NCBI RefSeq assembly: GCF_002813295.1
Contig: NZ_PHUE01000001.1
Coordinates: 2,418,001-2,482,000, forward strand
Source: Flavobacterium sp. 5
GTDB taxonomy: Bacteria; Bacteroidota; Bacteroidia; Flavobacteriales; Flavobacteriaceae
DNA length: 64,000 nucleotides
Reading direction: 5' to 3'
Position numbers and translations under genes: made by a program. This document shows positions 35,977 to 45,643 of this stretch, piece by piece. Under the pieces are notes generated by a model. That model had not been told where the DNA came from. It searched no databases and worked only from the letters and a program-made list of their open reading frames with translations. Within the stretch, counting starts at the first letter, position 1; the number at the start of each line of letters is the position of its first letter.

Positions 35977-37338
35977 TTAATCAACCCATTTGTAATAACG
36001 AGCACCTATCAAATTTGGAATTTCGGTTTCTATTCGATCTAGAATCCATTCATTTTTTGGTGTTTGAATACTTTGTTTTTGTTCCTTTTTATGTAATTTT
36101 TCATAAGTGTCAAAATCAATTTCAAAACTTTTTTCCAATGTTTCAAAAAGAGCAATATTGGTTAAAGCTGATTTCCATTCAGTCTGAATAGTTCCTTCAA
36201 AAACTTTAGATTTTGATCCGCTTCCGTATGCTAAGAATCCAAATTTTGTTTCTGAAATATCTTTTTTTGTGTCATAAAAATGAGCCAAAGTCGATAATAA
36301 TCCCATGAAAATGGAACCTGTATAAAGGTTTCCAATTAAAGAAGAAGCTAATTCTGCAGGCTGTAATTTTTCGGAAACAAATGTTTTATAATTCTCAGAT
36401 TTACTGATTTCTTTCAATTTGTTTTGATATTCCGAAGGATCTTCATTACCAGTAATAATCTTTGTAGAAGCATCCAAAGCGTAAATTTCAGATAGCATTC
36501 TTCGCCCTTGAAAAGCGTACGGTAGGTGCATAACAATGCTTTTCCATGTGCTATAAACCGTTTCTTGAGTATTCTTTATTTTTTTGAATGAAAAATAAGC
36601 TTCTCTGGTTCGGTCCATATAACATTGGTTCGAATATTGTCCGTCAAACACAGGTTGGTCTTTATGGATTTCAATTTCGGCCTCCAAATTATCAAACCAA
36701 GATTCGTTGTTTGTATTCCCAGTAATTACTTGTTTTGAGATTGTTCTGTAAGGTTTAAAGAAATCAAAAACGCCTTTGGTGCTAACTCCCCAATGGTTTT
36801 CGAAACTAATGATTCTTGGGTTTTGAGTAACCAACATGGCTACAGCTCCAGCTCCTTGCGTATATTCTCCAGTAGAATTTAAATCGTATTTGGCAAAATC
36901 AGTAGTGACAACAATTGCTTTTTTGGTTGGATTTAATTGAACAAAATCAAGGCAGTTTTGTAACGCATCAACACCTCCGATACAGGCAAAGGTAAAATCA
37001 ACAACATCACATTCTGATAAAGAACCTTCTCCAAATTTTTGTTCCATCAATGCTATTAAAAAAGAACTAATCGGTTTAGAACTGTCAATAGCACTTTCGG
37101 TTCCAACGTATATTCGGGCAACTTCATTTAAATTAATGTTGTTGTCTTGGATTAATTTTGTTAATGCATTGGCTCCAAATACAACAGTATCTTGATGTGT
37201 ATCTGGTAATGTCATTTTTAATAAACCTAATCCTTTTTCTAATTTTTCGGGTTCTATGTTTCTAGCTAAAGCTAATGTTTTTATTGGTAAGTGTAGTTTT
37301 GCAACATCAAATGCAAGAGCGTCAATTCCGGTTTTCAT
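35977..37338 (-). CDS. mvaS: Hydroxymethylglutaryl-CoA synthase
   Basis: The enzyme condenses acetyl-CoA with acetoacetyl-CoA to HMG-CoA for the mevalonate route to isoprenoids, which flavobacteria use. The 453-residue protein has the catalytic cysteine in VDFTFACIGGVDALQNCL (Cys near 117), the glutamate region in IYVGTESAIDSSKP, the histidine segment SFENHWGVST, and TGSIFMGLLSTLAHFYD in the C-terminal half. The length is a little above the ~390-400 of Gram-positive MvaS, with an extended C-terminus (~415-453). It stands alone; no other mevalonate genes are in the window. Confidence 0.88.
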   Translation of the reverse strand: MKTGIDALAFDVAKLHLPIKTLALARNIEPEKLEKGLGLLKMTLPDTHQDTVVFGANALTKLIQDNNINLNEVARIYVGTESAIDSSKPISSFLIALMEQKFGEGSLSECDVVDFTFACIGGVDALQNCLDFVQLNPTKKAIVVTTDFAKYDLNSTGEYTQGAGAVAMLVTQNPRIISFENHWGVSTKGVFDFFKPYRTISKQVITGNTNNESWFDNLEAEIEIHKDQPVFDGQYSNQCYMDRTREAYFSFKKIKNTQETVYSTWKSIVMHLPYAFQGRRMLSEIYALDASTKIITGNEDPSEYQNKLKEISKSENYKTFVSEKLQPAELASSLIGNLYTGSIFMGLLSTLAHFYDTKKDISETKFGFLAYGSGSKSKVFEGTIQTEWKSALTNIALFETLEKSFEIDFDTYEKLHKKEQKQSIQTPKNEWILDRIETEIPNLIGARYYKWVD

Positions 37339-37572
37339 GAATAAAATTTAAGGATGTAAAGTTAAAATTGCTTTGGGGGAAATACAATTTTTTAAGGGTG
37401 TAAAATGATTGAAATTTAATTTTTAGGGAATAATTTGTAAACCTTGTTTTGAATTATACAATTGTTAGTTTTTTAAACATTTGGCGATAAAATATAATTA
37501 GGTTTGTAATTTTAATGCCTTTTTTTGATTTACGATGGATTTCGTTATAAAGGACAAATTTAGCTTGTAAAC

Positions 37573-37613
37573 TACGTATTTTTGTAAGTATTAAATACGT
37601 ATTTTTTACGTAC
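37573..37613. promoter_or_regulatory. Direct repeat TACGTATTTTT upstream of sdh
   Basis: TACGTATTTTTGTAAGTA (37573-37590) and TACGTATTTTTTACGTAC (37596-37613) are imperfect direct repeats 23 bp apart, each containing TACGTA-like half sites. They lie ~45-85 bp before the sdh -33 box, where an activator or repressor of the TCA genes could bind. The rest of the 383-bp gap shows only AT-rich sequence and the promoter. Confidence 0.4.
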
Positions 37614-37655
37614 TTTAAAATGATTATAAATAGTGTAGTAAAATTGCATATTTGG

Positions 37656-37686
37656 TTGTTATTCTTTCCTAATTACCATAAATTTG
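37656..37686 (+). promoter_or_regulatory. Sigma-A promoter of sdhCAB
   Basis: TTG (37656-37658), 20 bases, TAAATTTG (37679-37686): a full match to the Bacteroidetes consensus. The sdhC ATG is 37 bases downstream. Confidence 0.7.
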
Positions 37687-37722
37687 TTGGACTTTTTAAA
37701 AAAATAAAATATTTATATCATT

Positions 37723-38388
37723 ATGGCAAAATCTTCAATGTTGAAGTCGTCAATAGCTAAAAAAGTAGCTATGGCGCTTTCAGGTCTTTTTTTGATTTCG
37801 TTTCTATCGCTACACTTCTTTATTAATTTCGTATCCGTTTTTAGTGAGAATTCTTTTAATGCGATGTCACATTTCATGGGTTATAACCCTTTAATTCAAT
37901 ATGTTATGCAACCTATTTTGGTTGCGGGTGTGATTTTTCACTTCGTTATGGGATTCGTTCTCGAGTTGAAAAACAGAAGCGCCAGACCTGTTGCGTATGT
38001 AAAATACGATGGTGCTGCAAATGCTTCATGGGCTTCAAGAAATATGATTATTTCTGGTTTGGTTGTATTGGCTTTCTTAGGATTGCACATGTATGATTTT
38101 TGGTTTCATGAAATTGTTTATAAATATGTAGATGTAAATGCAATTAATGAATCTAGATATTATGAAGAATTGGTAGCTAAATTTGAAAGCCCAGTTCGTA
38201 CAGGATTGTATTGTGTTGCTTTCGTGTTATTGGCATTACACCTTTGGCATGGTTTCACTTCTTCTTTACAATCAGTAGGGTTTGACAATAAAATTGGAAA
38301 GTCTTTGCATAAAATTTGTTATGCATTTGCAATTATAGTTCCTTTTGGATTTATTTTCATTGCACTTTTTCACCATTTTAATAATTAA
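37723..38388 (+). CDS. sdhC: Succinate dehydrogenase cytochrome b subunit
   Basis: Membrane anchor of complex II. The 221-residue protein has five membrane helices (about 16-36, 60-82, 106-126, 160-180 and 196-218) in the fused single-subunit SdhC layout of Bacteroidetes and Epsilonproteobacteria (type B complex II). Helix histidines that can bind heme b are in [28 protein letters not shown] and ALHLWHGF. It is first in the sdhC-sdhA-sdhB operon, with 14 bp to sdhA. There is no separate sdhD. Confidence 0.94.
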   Translation: MAKSSMLKSSIAKKVAMALSGLFLISFLSLHFFINFVSVFSENSFNAMSHFMGYNPLIQYVMQPILVAGVIFHFVMGFVLELKNRSARPVAYVKYDGAANASWASRNMIISGLVVLAFLGLHMYDFWFHEIVYKYVDVNAINESRYYEELVAKFESPVRTGLYCVAFVLLALHLWHGFTSSLQSVGFDNKIGKSLHKICYAFAIIVPFGFIFIALFHHFNN

Positions 38389-38402
38389 TATCAATCTATA
38401 TA

Positions 38403-40412
38403 ATGAAACTAGATTCTAAAATACCAGAAGGTCACATTTCACAAAAATGGACTGATTATAAAGATCACTTAAGGTTAGTTGCTCCAAACAACCGACCAAA
38501 AATAGATATCATCGTTGTAGGTACAGGATTAGCTGGTGCTTCGGCAGCTGCTTCTTTTGCTGAGATGGGTTATAATGTAAAAGCTTTTTGTTACCAAGAT
38601 TCTCCACGTCGTGCGCACTCAATCGCTGCACAAGGAGGTATCAATGCTGCAAAAAATTATCAAAATGATGGAGATAGTACTTTCCGTTTGTTTTACGATA
38701 CAATTAAAGGAGGAGATTACAGAGCACGTGAAGCAAACGTTCACCGTTTAGCTGAAGTTTCTGGAAACATCATCGATCAATGTGTGGCTCAAGGTGTTCC
38801 TTTCGCACGTGATTATGGTGGAATGTTGGACAACCGTTCTTTTGGTGGTACACAAGTACAACGTACTTTTTATGCTGCTGGACAAACAGGACAACAATTA
38901 TTATTAGGAGCTTATTCTTCTTTATCAAGACAAATCGGTTTAGGGAAAATCGATATGTACAACCGTCACGAAATGTTAGAATTGGTAAAAGTTGATGGTA
39001 AGGCTCGTGGAATCATTGCTCGTAACTTGATTACTGGAGAAATCGAAAGACATTCTGCTCACGCTGTTATTATTGCAACTGGAGGATACGGAAATGTTTA
39101 TTTCCTTTCTACTAATGCAATGGGATCGAATGTAACTGCTGGTTGGAAAATCCACAAACAAGGAGCTTATTTTGCAAATCCTTGTTACGTACAAATTCAC
39201 CCAACTTGTATTCCGGTACACGGAACAAATCAATCTAAATTGACATTGATGTCAGAGTCATTAAGAAACTCTGGACGTATTTGGGTTCCAAAGAAAATAG
39301 AAGATGCTCAAGCTATTCGTGCAGGTAAAATGAAACCTACACAAATCGCTGAAGAAGATAGAGATTACTACTTAGAAAGAAAATATCCTGCATTTGGTAA
39401 CTTAGTTCCTCGTGACGTTGCTTCAAGAGCTGGTAAAGAAGTTTGTGACGCAGGTTTCGGAATTGAAGCGAACGCTACTAACGAAGGAGTTTATTTGGAT
39501 TTCTCTACAGAGATTCAATCTAAAGGAAAACAAACAGCTTACGCTAAAGGAAATCATCATCCAACAGCAGAAGAAATTGATTCTTTAGGGAAAAAATGGT
39601 TGGAAGAGAAATATGGTAACTTGTTTACAATGTACCAAAAAATCACGGATGAGAATCCTTATGAAACTCCAATGAAAATTTATCCAGCAGTTCACTACAC
39701 AATGGGTGGTGTTTGGGTTGATTATAATTTACAATCATCTATTCCAGGATGTTTCGTTGCAGGAGAAGCTAACTTCTCTGATCACGGAGCGAACCGTTTG
39801 GGAGCTTCGGCTTTGATGCAAGGTTTGGCAGATGGATATTTCGTATTACCTTACACTGTTTCTGATTATTTGGCTGATGATATTCGTACTGGAAAAATTT
39901 CAACAGATTTACCAGAATTCGTAGAAGCTGAGAAAAATGTAAAAGAGACTATCAATAAATTCTTGTCTAATAAAGGATCAAAATCTGTGGATCATTTCCA
40001 TAAACTTTTAGGACACATTATGTGGAATAAAGTTGGAATGGGTCGTAACGAAAAAGGTTTAACAGAAGCTATTGCGGAAATTGCAGCTTTAAAAGAAGAA
40101 TTCTTTAAAGAAGTTTATGTTCCTGGAAGTTCAGATGAATTGAATCCTGAATTAGAAAAAGCACTTCGTGTTGCTGATTTTATCGAATTAGGACAATTAA
40201 TGGCTATGGATGCTTTACAACGTAAAGAATCTTGTGGAGGTCACTTCCGTGAAGAATATCAAGATGCTGAAGGGGAAACTCTTCGTGATGATGAAAACTT
40301 CAAATTTGTTGGTGCTTGGGAATACAAAGGATACGACATTACTAAAGAAGAACTTCACAAAGAAGAATTGAATTACGAGTTTATTAAAATAGCCGCAAGA
40401 AACTACAAATAA
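38403..40412 (+). CDS. sdhA: Succinate dehydrogenase / fumarate reductase flavoprotein subunit
   Basis: The catalytic subunit oxidises succinate to fumarate. The 669-residue protein begins with the FAD-binding [20 protein letters not shown] (Rossmann) and the flavin-attachment segment [17 protein letters not shown] (His near 74). The active-site block HPTCIPVHG, the [19 protein letters not shown] motif and [20 protein letters not shown] are intact. The long C-terminus ([10 protein letters not shown]) is as in Bacteroidetes type B enzymes. It lies between sdhC (14 bp) and sdhB (6 bp). Confidence 0.97.
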   Translation: MKLDSKIPEGHISQKWTDYKDHLRLVAPNNRPKIDIIVVGTGLAGASAAASFAEMGYNVKAFCYQDSPRRAHSIAAQGGINAAKNYQNDGDSTFRLFYDTIKGGDYRAREANVHRLAEVSGNIIDQCVAQGVPFARDYGGMLDNRSFGGTQVQRTFYAAGQTGQQLLLGAYSSLSRQIGLGKIDMYNRHEMLELVKVDGKARGIIARNLITGEIERHSAHAVIIATGGYGNVYFLSTNAMGSNVTAGWKIHKQGAYFANPCYVQIHPTCIPVHGTNQSKLTLMSESLRNSGRIWVPKKIEDAQAIRAGKMKPTQIAEEDRDYYLERKYPAFGNLVPRDVASRAGKEVCDAGFGIEANATNEGVYLDFSTEIQSKGKQTAYAKGNHHPTAEEIDSLGKKWLEEKYGNLFTMYQKITDENPYETPMKIYPAVHYTMGGVWVDYNLQSSIPGCFVAGEANFSDHGANRLGASALMQGLADGYFVLPYTVSDYLADDIRTGKISTDLPEFVEAEKNVKETINKFLSNKGSKSVDHFHKLLGHIMWNKVGMGRNEKGLTEAIAEIAALKEEFFKEVYVPGSSDELNPELEKALRVADFIELGQLMAMDALQRKESCGGHFREEYQDAEGETLRDDENFKFVGAWEYKGYDITKEELHKEELNYEFIKIAARNYK

Positions 40413-40418
40413 AAGATT

Positions 40419-41180
40419 ATGAGCGCAGCAAAAAATATCAATATAAGCCTTCAAATTTGGCGTCAAAAAGATGCTAAACAAAAAGGAAAAATGGAAACAT
40501 ACAAATTGAATGATGTCTCTACGGCTAGTTCATTTTTGGAAATGTTAGACCAATTAAACGAACAATTAATAAACGAAAAGAAAGAGCCAGTTGCATTTGA
40601 CCACGATTGTCGTGAAGGAATCTGCGGAATGTGTTCTTTGTATATCAACGGACGTGCACACGGACCAGATACTGGAATCACTACTTGTCAATTACACATG
40701 AGAATGTTTAATGACGGAGATACGATTGTTATTGAGCCTTGGCGTTCTGCAGCATTTCCAGTAATTAAAGATTTAATTGTAGATAGAACTTCTTTCGATA
40801 GAATTCAACAAGCAGGAGGATTCGTTTCTGTAAATACTTCTGGAAACACTATCGATGCAAATGCAACTCCAATTAATAAAGGTGATGCTGATAAAGCTTT
40901 TGAAGCAGCAGCTTGTATTGGTTGTGGAGCTTGTGTTGCTACTTGTAAAAATGGTTCTGCTATGTTATTTGTAGGTGCTAAAGTTTCTCAATATGCGTTA
41001 TTACCACAAGGAAGAGTCGAAGCTACTGACCGTGTTTTAAACATGGTTCGTCAAATGGATGAAGAAGGTTTTGGTAACTGTACCAATACTGGAGCTTGTG
41101 AAATCGAATGTCCAAAAGGAATTTCTTTGGAAAACATCGCTCGCATGAACAGAGAATTCTTATCTGCGAGTTTGAAATAA
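40419..41180 (+). CDS. sdhB: Succinate dehydrogenase / fumarate reductase iron-sulfur subunit
   Basis: Electron-transfer subunit of complex II. In the 253-residue protein the [2Fe-2S] cysteines are in [17 protein letters not shown] plus TTCQLHM, and the two C-terminal clusters use [16 protein letters not shown] and [15 protein letters not shown]. It is the last gene of the operon and is followed by the terminator at 41206-41227. Confidence 0.97.
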   Translation: MSAAKNINISLQIWRQKDAKQKGKMETYKLNDVSTASSFLEMLDQLNEQLINEKKEPVAFDHDCREGICGMCSLYINGRAHGPDTGITTCQLHMRMFNDGDTIVIEPWRSAAFPVIKDLIVDRTSFDRIQQAGGFVSVNTSGNTIDANATPINKGDADKAFEAAACIGCGACVATCKNGSAMLFVGAKVSQYALLPQGRVEATDRVLNMVRQMDEEGFGNCTNTGACEIECPKGISLENIARMNREFLSASLK

Positions 41181-41205
41181 TACTTTCAAATATTTTATAT
41201 CAAAA

Positions 41206-41227
41206 ACGTCCCGAGAAATTGGGACGT
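41206..41227 (+). terminator. Terminator of the sdh operon
   Basis: ACGTCCC-gagaaatt-GGGACGT followed by a run of eight T, 25 bp after the sdhB stop. Confidence 0.92.
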
Positions 41228-41255
41228 TTTTTTTGTTTTATCTCATTATTTTTGA

Positions 41256-41534
41256 ATGGATATAATATGCAATTTAGATAGCTGTATAAATTATAAACAA
41301 GATTCAATAAGCAATTTATGTAACTATATAAAGAACAAACAATATTCAATAAATAATTTAAAGAATTATATAAATTACGAACAAGACTTAATAAACAATT
41401 TAGATAAATGTATAAATTATAGACAAGATTCAATAAACAATTTAGATAAATATATAAATTATAAACAAGAATCGATAAACAATTTAAATAATTATAGAAA
41501 TTCCATCGAACAGTTAATTTTACTAATTTTATAA
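41256..41534 (+). CDS. Putative 92-residue protein of 14-residue repeats
   Basis: The ORF starts at ATG 41256 after the sdh terminator and stops one base before the nitrilase ATG. Almost all of it is six copies of a 14-residue unit of the type NNLDKYINYKQDSI, rich in Asn, Tyr, Ile and Leu. The DNA repeats every 42 bp without a single indel, so the frame is kept. Fourteen residues are two heptads, which would suit an amphipathic helix or coiled coil. No signal peptide and no known family. The opposite strand is also open, as expected from a 42-bp repeat, so coding is not proven. Confidence 0.45.
   Translation: MDIICNLDSCINYKQDSISNLCNYIKNKQYSINNLKNYINYEQDLINNLDKCINYRQDSINNLDKYINYKQESINNLNNYRNSIEQLILLIL
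41270..41521. repeat. 42-bp tandem repeat, six units
   Basis: Units begin at 41270, 41312, 41354, 41396, 41438 and 41480, each starting near CAATTTAGATAAATGTATAA and containing ATTATAAACAAGATTCAATA. The period is exactly 42 bp throughout. Copies differ by point changes only. Confidence 0.9.
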
Positions 41535-41535
41535 T

Positions 41536-42300
41536 ATGAAAATTGCACTTATCCAATCCTCTTTATCTTGGGAGAACCCAAAAGCCAACCGAAATCATTT
41601 CGAAGAACAAATCAATGCTATTGATGAAATAGTAGATTTAATTGTACTTCCGGAAATGTTCTCAACGGGCTTCACTATGAATCCATCAGCTGTTTTTGAA
41701 ACTATGCAAGGCGAAACCGTTTTGTGGTTACAATCTTTGGCAAAAGTCAAAAGTGTGGCTATTACGGGAAGTTTGGTTGTCAAAGAAAATGATAATTTCT
41801 ATAACCGATTGTTGTTTGTTTTTCCTTCTGGTGAAATTCAATTTTATGATAAACGACATTTGTTTACTCTTGCTGGTGAAGATAAAATTTATACAGCTGG
41901 AAAAGAAAAATTGATTTTTGAGTACAAAGGCTGGAGAATTTGTCCTTTGATTTGTTATGATTTGCGTTTTCCTGTTTTTGCTCGAAATGTTGAAGAATAT
42001 GATCTCTTAATTTATGTTGCCAATTGGCCAAAATCAAGAATTCTAGCTTGGGATACTTTACTACAAGCGCGTGCCATAGAGAACATGAGTTACACGATTG
42101 GAGTTAATAGAGTAGGTTTTGATAATAATAATTTCGAGCACAATGGATATTCCCAAGTTGTTGATTTCTTGGGAAATTATATTTTGGAGCCAATAGAGAC
42201 AGAAGGTATTTTTATTGTTGAATTGAGCAAAAAAGAGCAGCTTCAAGCCAGAAAAAAATTTAATTTTTTAAATGATCAAGATTTTTTTGATTTAAAATGA
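41536..42300 (+). CDS. Nitrilase-family amidohydrolase (YafV / omega-amidase type)
   Basis: The 254-residue carbon-nitrogen hydrolase has its Glu-Lys-Cys triad in IVLPEMFSTGFTMNP (Glu), FYDKRHLFTLAGED (Lys) and RICPLICYDLRFPVFAR (Cys). The DKRHLF-TLAGED block and the short length place it with YafV/Nit2-like omega-amidases, which hydrolyse 2-oxoglutaramate or similar amides made by transaminases. Its start is one base after the repeat ORF stop. It overlaps the convergent lipoprotein gene by 9 bp at the 3' end. Confidence 0.9.
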   Translation: MKIALIQSSLSWENPKANRNHFEEQINAIDEIVDLIVLPEMFSTGFTMNPSAVFETMQGETVLWLQSLAKVKSVAITGSLVVKENDNFYNRLLFVFPSGEIQFYDKRHLFTLAGEDKIYTAGKEKLIFEYKGWRICPLICYDLRFPVFARNVEEYDLLIYVANWPKSRILAWDTLLQARAIENMSYTIGVNRVGFDNNNFEHNGYSQVVDFLGNYILEPIETEGIFIVELSKKEQLQARKKFNFLNDQDFFDLK

Positions 42301-43974
42301 ACTCTTTTTCTTTCTTTCTTCTTCCTTAGTTTTCTTCTTTTTCTTGGGTTCAGGAGTGTATGGAATACTTAAGTCAAAGGTTTCTTGGTAATCAAAATTA
42401 ACATGAACATCTATTTCTTTAGAACGATAAATAACTTCTTCGGCTTGTTTCTTTTCTAAATAACTTCCGGTATCCCACTCCTTATTTTTATTATCGTCAT
42501 AAATTGCTCGAAAGTTGTATATAGCTGGTTCGACCAGATTAAATTGGATCTCTGTTTTGGATTCGGTATATTCGCTTGCTTTTACTATGTCTCCTTTTTC
42601 ATTGGTCAATTCGATGATAACTGGAAAACGATTTACATTTTTCAAAGAGAGAATGATATTCCCATAATCTGTATAGTTACGAGTAGTAGTTTTAAAAGAT
42701 AAAGTGTCATTGGTTTTTTCTAAAAAATCAACAACTGCACCAGGTAACATCTTAAAGTTGTATTTCTGTGCTTCATCGATTTTAAAATCAACATATAATT
42801 GCTGTTTAAATTCATCGTAGGCTGTAGTAAATGGGACAGCAACCGAATCTTTGTCGATAAGCGTCATTTTGGTTTTATCAAAATTTACTAAAGGAGTACT
42901 GGATTCTAAAGTAAATCGATCCCTAAAATTTAAAGTTCCTGATTGAAGAGCTTTAATGCTTAAGGTGTCATTTTTTTGTTTCTTAATTTTAAAAGTAAAG
43001 TCTTTTGAGTATTTATCTTTTGTAATATTTAGTGAAAGTGAATCGACTTTCAGTGGTTTATACCAAATTTGCAAAGAGTCTTTTTTATCTATTCTAGTGA
43101 TTATGGCTGGAATTATCTCCTCTTTATTTTTCAGAGTAAGTTTGGCTAATTCTCCATTGCTTTTTGGATTCCCTTCATAACCAATAATTAATCTATTTCC
43201 GGAAGCTTGGCTTGGTTTGTTGGCTTTGAAAGGAAGTGCTTCTTTGAATAATTCCAATTCAAAAACAGTATCGTTAGGAATGGTCACAATTTGTTTGTTA
43301 AACCCAATTTTATCGGATTTGGGATTGAATTTGTTATTGCTATTATTATCTTTCATAGCAACCAAAAAGTATTTACCAGCTTTTAAATTTTCTAATCTAA
43401 ACGTTTTTAAGCTATCTAAAGTGTTGGTAATGTATCGTGGATTTTCTTTATAGACGGTAGAATCGTTAAATTTTTCATTTGCTTCATAAAGCATAATTGA
43501 AACAAAAGAAGGGGCTTCTTTATCATAAGCATCTTTTATTCTTCCTCCAAGAGCTAATGAATCAATATAATCTCCAGTTGAAAATACGTATTTAAATTGG
43601 TTAAAAGGGTTTCCTTCATTGTTATCAGCAATACTTTGTCCAAAATTAAGGCTGTATGTAGTGTCTGGTGCCAAAGTATCATTTATGGTAATGGATAATG
43701 TTTTTGACGCAGTTGTTGGAATGATTAATAGTTCATTCTTCATGGGAGGTGAAACAATTAATTGCTTGTTAAGATTTTTAAGCTTGATGTTTTCGTCGAA
43801 AGTAAGTTTGATTTTGTTTCCAGTAAATTTTGTAGAATAATTTTCAGGATAACTAGATTTCAATGTTGGAGCGATGGTATCTTTCAAACCACCAGTTATA
43901 GAACCTCTTTTGGCACAACTTATAAAAAAAATCAAAAGCAAAAAGGGAAGATATTTAAAATGTTTTTTGAACAT
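42292..43974 (-). CDS. Ig-like domain (SbsA-type) lipoprotein
   Basis: The 560-residue protein has a lipoprotein signal (FLLLIFFISCAKRGS, Cys at 20) and an N-terminal bacterial Ig-like domain of the SbsA type (IAPTLKSSYPENYST, KIKLTFDENIKLKN, TLAPDTTYSLNFGQSIAD; ~35-135). A long beta-rich region follows, including a segment with DNNSNNKFNPKSDKIGFN, and a basic tail (PEPKKKKKTKEEERKKKSS). It is probably anchored in the outer membrane. Homologues occur across Bacteroidetes; the function is unknown. The lysine-rich end overlaps the nitrilase gene by 9 bp on the other strand. Confidence 0.85.
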   Translation of the reverse strand: MFKKHFKYLPFLLLIFFISCAKRGSITGGLKDTIAPTLKSSYPENYSTKFTGNKIKLTFDENIKLKNLNKQLIVSPPMKNELLIIPTTASKTLSITINDTLAPDTTYSLNFGQSIADNNEGNPFNQFKYVFSTGDYIDSLALGGRIKDAYDKEAPSFVSIMLYEANEKFNDSTVYKENPRYITNTLDSLKTFRLENLKAGKYFLVAMKDNNSNNKFNPKSDKIGFNKQIVTIPNDTVFELELFKEALPFKANKPSQASGNRLIIGYEGNPKSNGELAKLTLKNKEEIIPAIITRIDKKDSLQIWYKPLKVDSLSLNITKDKYSKDFTFKIKKQKNDTLSIKALQSGTLNFRDRFTLESSTPLVNFDKTKMTLIDKDSVAVPFTTAYDEFKQQLYVDFKIDEAQKYNFKMLPGAVVDFLEKTNDTLSFKTTTRNYTDYGNIILSLKNVNRFPVIIELTNEKGDIVKASEYTESKTEIQFNLVEPAIYNFRAIYDDNKNKEWDTGSYLEKKQAEEVIYRSKEIDVHVNFDYQETFDLSIPYTPEPKKKKKTKEEERKKKSSF

Positions 43975-44044
43975 AATGAGCTAAAATTTGATTCTACAAA
44001 ATAACAATTATATTTACTGTAATCGAAATATTTTAGCAATTATT

Positions 44045-44137
44045 AGAAGCTATTTACGGCTATCCGCTTGTGTCTTTTTATAAAGTGAAGAAAAATCACT
44101 TCATAAAAAGGATACCGCTTCTATCAGGGCTAGGGTA
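44045..44137 (+). repeat. Interspersed REP-like hairpin element, copy C
   Basis: AGAAGCTATTTACGGCTATC and CGCTTGTGTC, then a hairpin CTTTTTATaAAGTGA / TCACTTcATAAAAAG, then GATACCGCTTCTATCAGGGC and TAGGG. The ends match copies A and B, and GGCTATCCGC links it to copy E. Confidence 0.68.
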
Positions 44138-44166
44138 TTTGGGTTAAAAAAAAATTAACCAAAAAA

Positions 44167-44192
44167 AAAGACCTTCTTTACAGAAGGTCTTT
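44167..44192 (-). terminator. Terminator after the outer-membrane protein gene
   Basis: AAAGACCTTCT-ttac-AGAAGGTCTTT, followed on the minus strand by nine T; 23 bp past the stop at 44215. Confidence 0.9.
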
Positions 44193-44214
44193 ATAATATT
44201 TTAATTAGTTCAAA

Positions 44215-45189
44215 TTATAGGCTGTATTTCAATCCTAAAGTAAAACCAAGACCAGAAATTCCAACATAAGAACTTAATTCATTCATAGGTTTTGTTTCGT
44301 CAAATCCAGTTGAATTATATGTTGAATTATTGGAATTACTATCTAAATGATCAACATAATCTGTGTGAATTGTAGAATATGTTGCTTTTCTGAAAGATGT
44401 AGTAGTATTCAATTTATCTACACCATTTTCAGTATATTCTGTAGTTTCTTTAGTTTTTCCATGAACAGTAAAGTTACGGTATTCTAATTCAGCAAAAGCA
44501 GAGATATGATTTCCTAATTTATAAGAAGTACCTAAAGCAGCCATAAAACCAACAGTAGCATTAGGTTTAACGACATCTTTTGAATATGCTACGGTATTTG
44601 CCACTTGATTGGCGCCTACAAAAGTTGCATAATCTCGGTTAGTTTCGATTTCTAATGTTCCATGAACAGGAACAATAATTCCAACTTTAGTATATGGTTC
44701 AAAACCATGAGATTCACCTAAAAACATTACAATTGCTGGAGCTAAATCAAAAGCTTTAATTTGTCCTTCGGCTGTAAAACTTAAATATGTAACTGGTGTA
44801 CTAGCAGTAGGACTTGGTGTAACAAGTCTATCAGTTGTTTGAGCCATAGTTTTAGAATTACTTGAATAATAATTAGCCGCCAATTCTACTCCTAAGCGTG
44901 GAGAAAAACGGTAACCAGCAGTAATTCCACTTCTAAATCCTTCTCCAAAAGATCCTGTCACACTTTCTCTTGAAATTAATTTATTATTTGTCAAAGTACC
45001 CGCATAAACATCTCTATTTGGCAACTGTCCTCCAACAACTGGAAATTCAGTTGCGGCAGTTTGTATAAAATAAGAACCTCCTAGTTTAAAATACCAAGTT
45101 TCTTTTTTACTATCTGTTGAGTTAGTAGTTTGTCCTACCATAGTCATAGTAGAAACCAATAATCCTAATAAAAATAATTTTGTCTTCAT
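44215..45189 (-). CDS. Outer-membrane beta-barrel protein
   Basis: The 324-residue protein has a signal peptide (MKTKLFLLGLLVSTMTMVGQ) and alternating beta-strands with aromatic girdles (SGITAGYRFSPRLGVELAANYY, GFMAALGTSYKLGNHISAFAE). It closes with GISGLGFTLGLKYSL, a typical last strand for BAM insertion. No specific porin family was recognised. A long polar loop (~250-300, rich in Ser, Thr and Asn) may be exposed. The upstream region holds a TAAATTTG promoter element and a distant TTCGACGAA box resembling that of the sRNA units. Confidence 0.85.
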   Translation of the reverse strand: MKTKLFLLGLLVSTMTMVGQTTNSTDSKKETWYFKLGGSYFIQTAATEFPVVGGQLPNRDVYAGTLTNNKLISRESVTGSFGEGFRSGITAGYRFSPRLGVELAANYYSSNSKTMAQTTDRLVTPSPTASTPVTYLSFTAEGQIKAFDLAPAIVMFLGESHGFEPYTKVGIIVPVHGTLEIETNRDYATFVGANQVANTVAYSKDVVKPNATVGFMAALGTSYKLGNHISAFAELEYRNFTVHGKTKETTEYTENGVDKLNTTTSFRKATYSTIHTDYVDHLDSNSNNSTYNSTGFDETKPMNELSSYVGISGLGFTLGLKYSL

Positions 45190-45209
45190 GTTAGAAATTT
45201 AAATTTGGA

Positions 45210-45255
45210 CAAATTTATATTTTATTACCTTTCCTATGAACAACGCTTCGTCGAA
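45210..45255 (-). promoter_or_regulatory. Promoter region of the outer-membrane protein gene
   Basis: TAAATTTG (45217-45210, minus) lies 21 bases before the ATG. ATTCGACGAA (minus, ending at 45247) lies 29 bases upstream of it, close to the 28-base box-to-promoter distance of the sRNA units, whose boxes end ATTCATCGAA or ATTCGTCGAA. The remaining 454-bp gap holds the terminator at 45586-45622 and otherwise featureless AT-rich sequence. Confidence 0.35.
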
Positions 45256-45585
45256 TAACACAAAATGATTATTTTATCTTAAATTTTTTGATGTTAATTG
45301 TATTTTTTTGTTAAAAACACTTATTTAAATCATTTATTTTCCAAAAATAACAATGCATGCATACTATTATATTGAAGAATAATATTACATTTAAATTAAA
45401 AATAAGTTATTTAACGTGTGTTTTTACAGATAGTTAGTGATGATATTTCTTAATTTAACATTTTTAAATAAAAAAATTCACTTAGAATTTAACTTAAAAT
45501 TCAAGAGTTCTTTTTTGAATAAATACATAATGGATTGTTATTGCTTTTAAAAATTAAATAATAGAATTAAGCTTGAACCCCAAAA

Positions 45586-45622
45586 AAAAGTCGGAAATGT
45601 GAATTTATTATTTCCGACTTTT
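45586..45622 (-). terminator. Terminator after the PH/SHOCT gene
   Basis: AAAAGTCGGAAAT and ATTTCCGACTTTT form a perfect 13-bp stem, 21 bp past the stop at 45644, and run into T on the minus strand. Confidence 0.85.
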
Positions 45623-45643
45623 AACTTTGTATTTTTGAATTAT

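Noticed and set aside
41200..41556. 118-codon minus-strand ORF across the 42-bp repeat
   Set aside because: A 42-bp repeat without indels keeps several frames open by construction. This one also runs through the sdh terminator and into the nitrilase gene.
45353..45362. ATGCATGCAT palindrome in the gap upstream of the OMP gene
   Set aside because: A 10-base alternating palindrome in AT-rich DNA far from any promoter element; no second copy or context.
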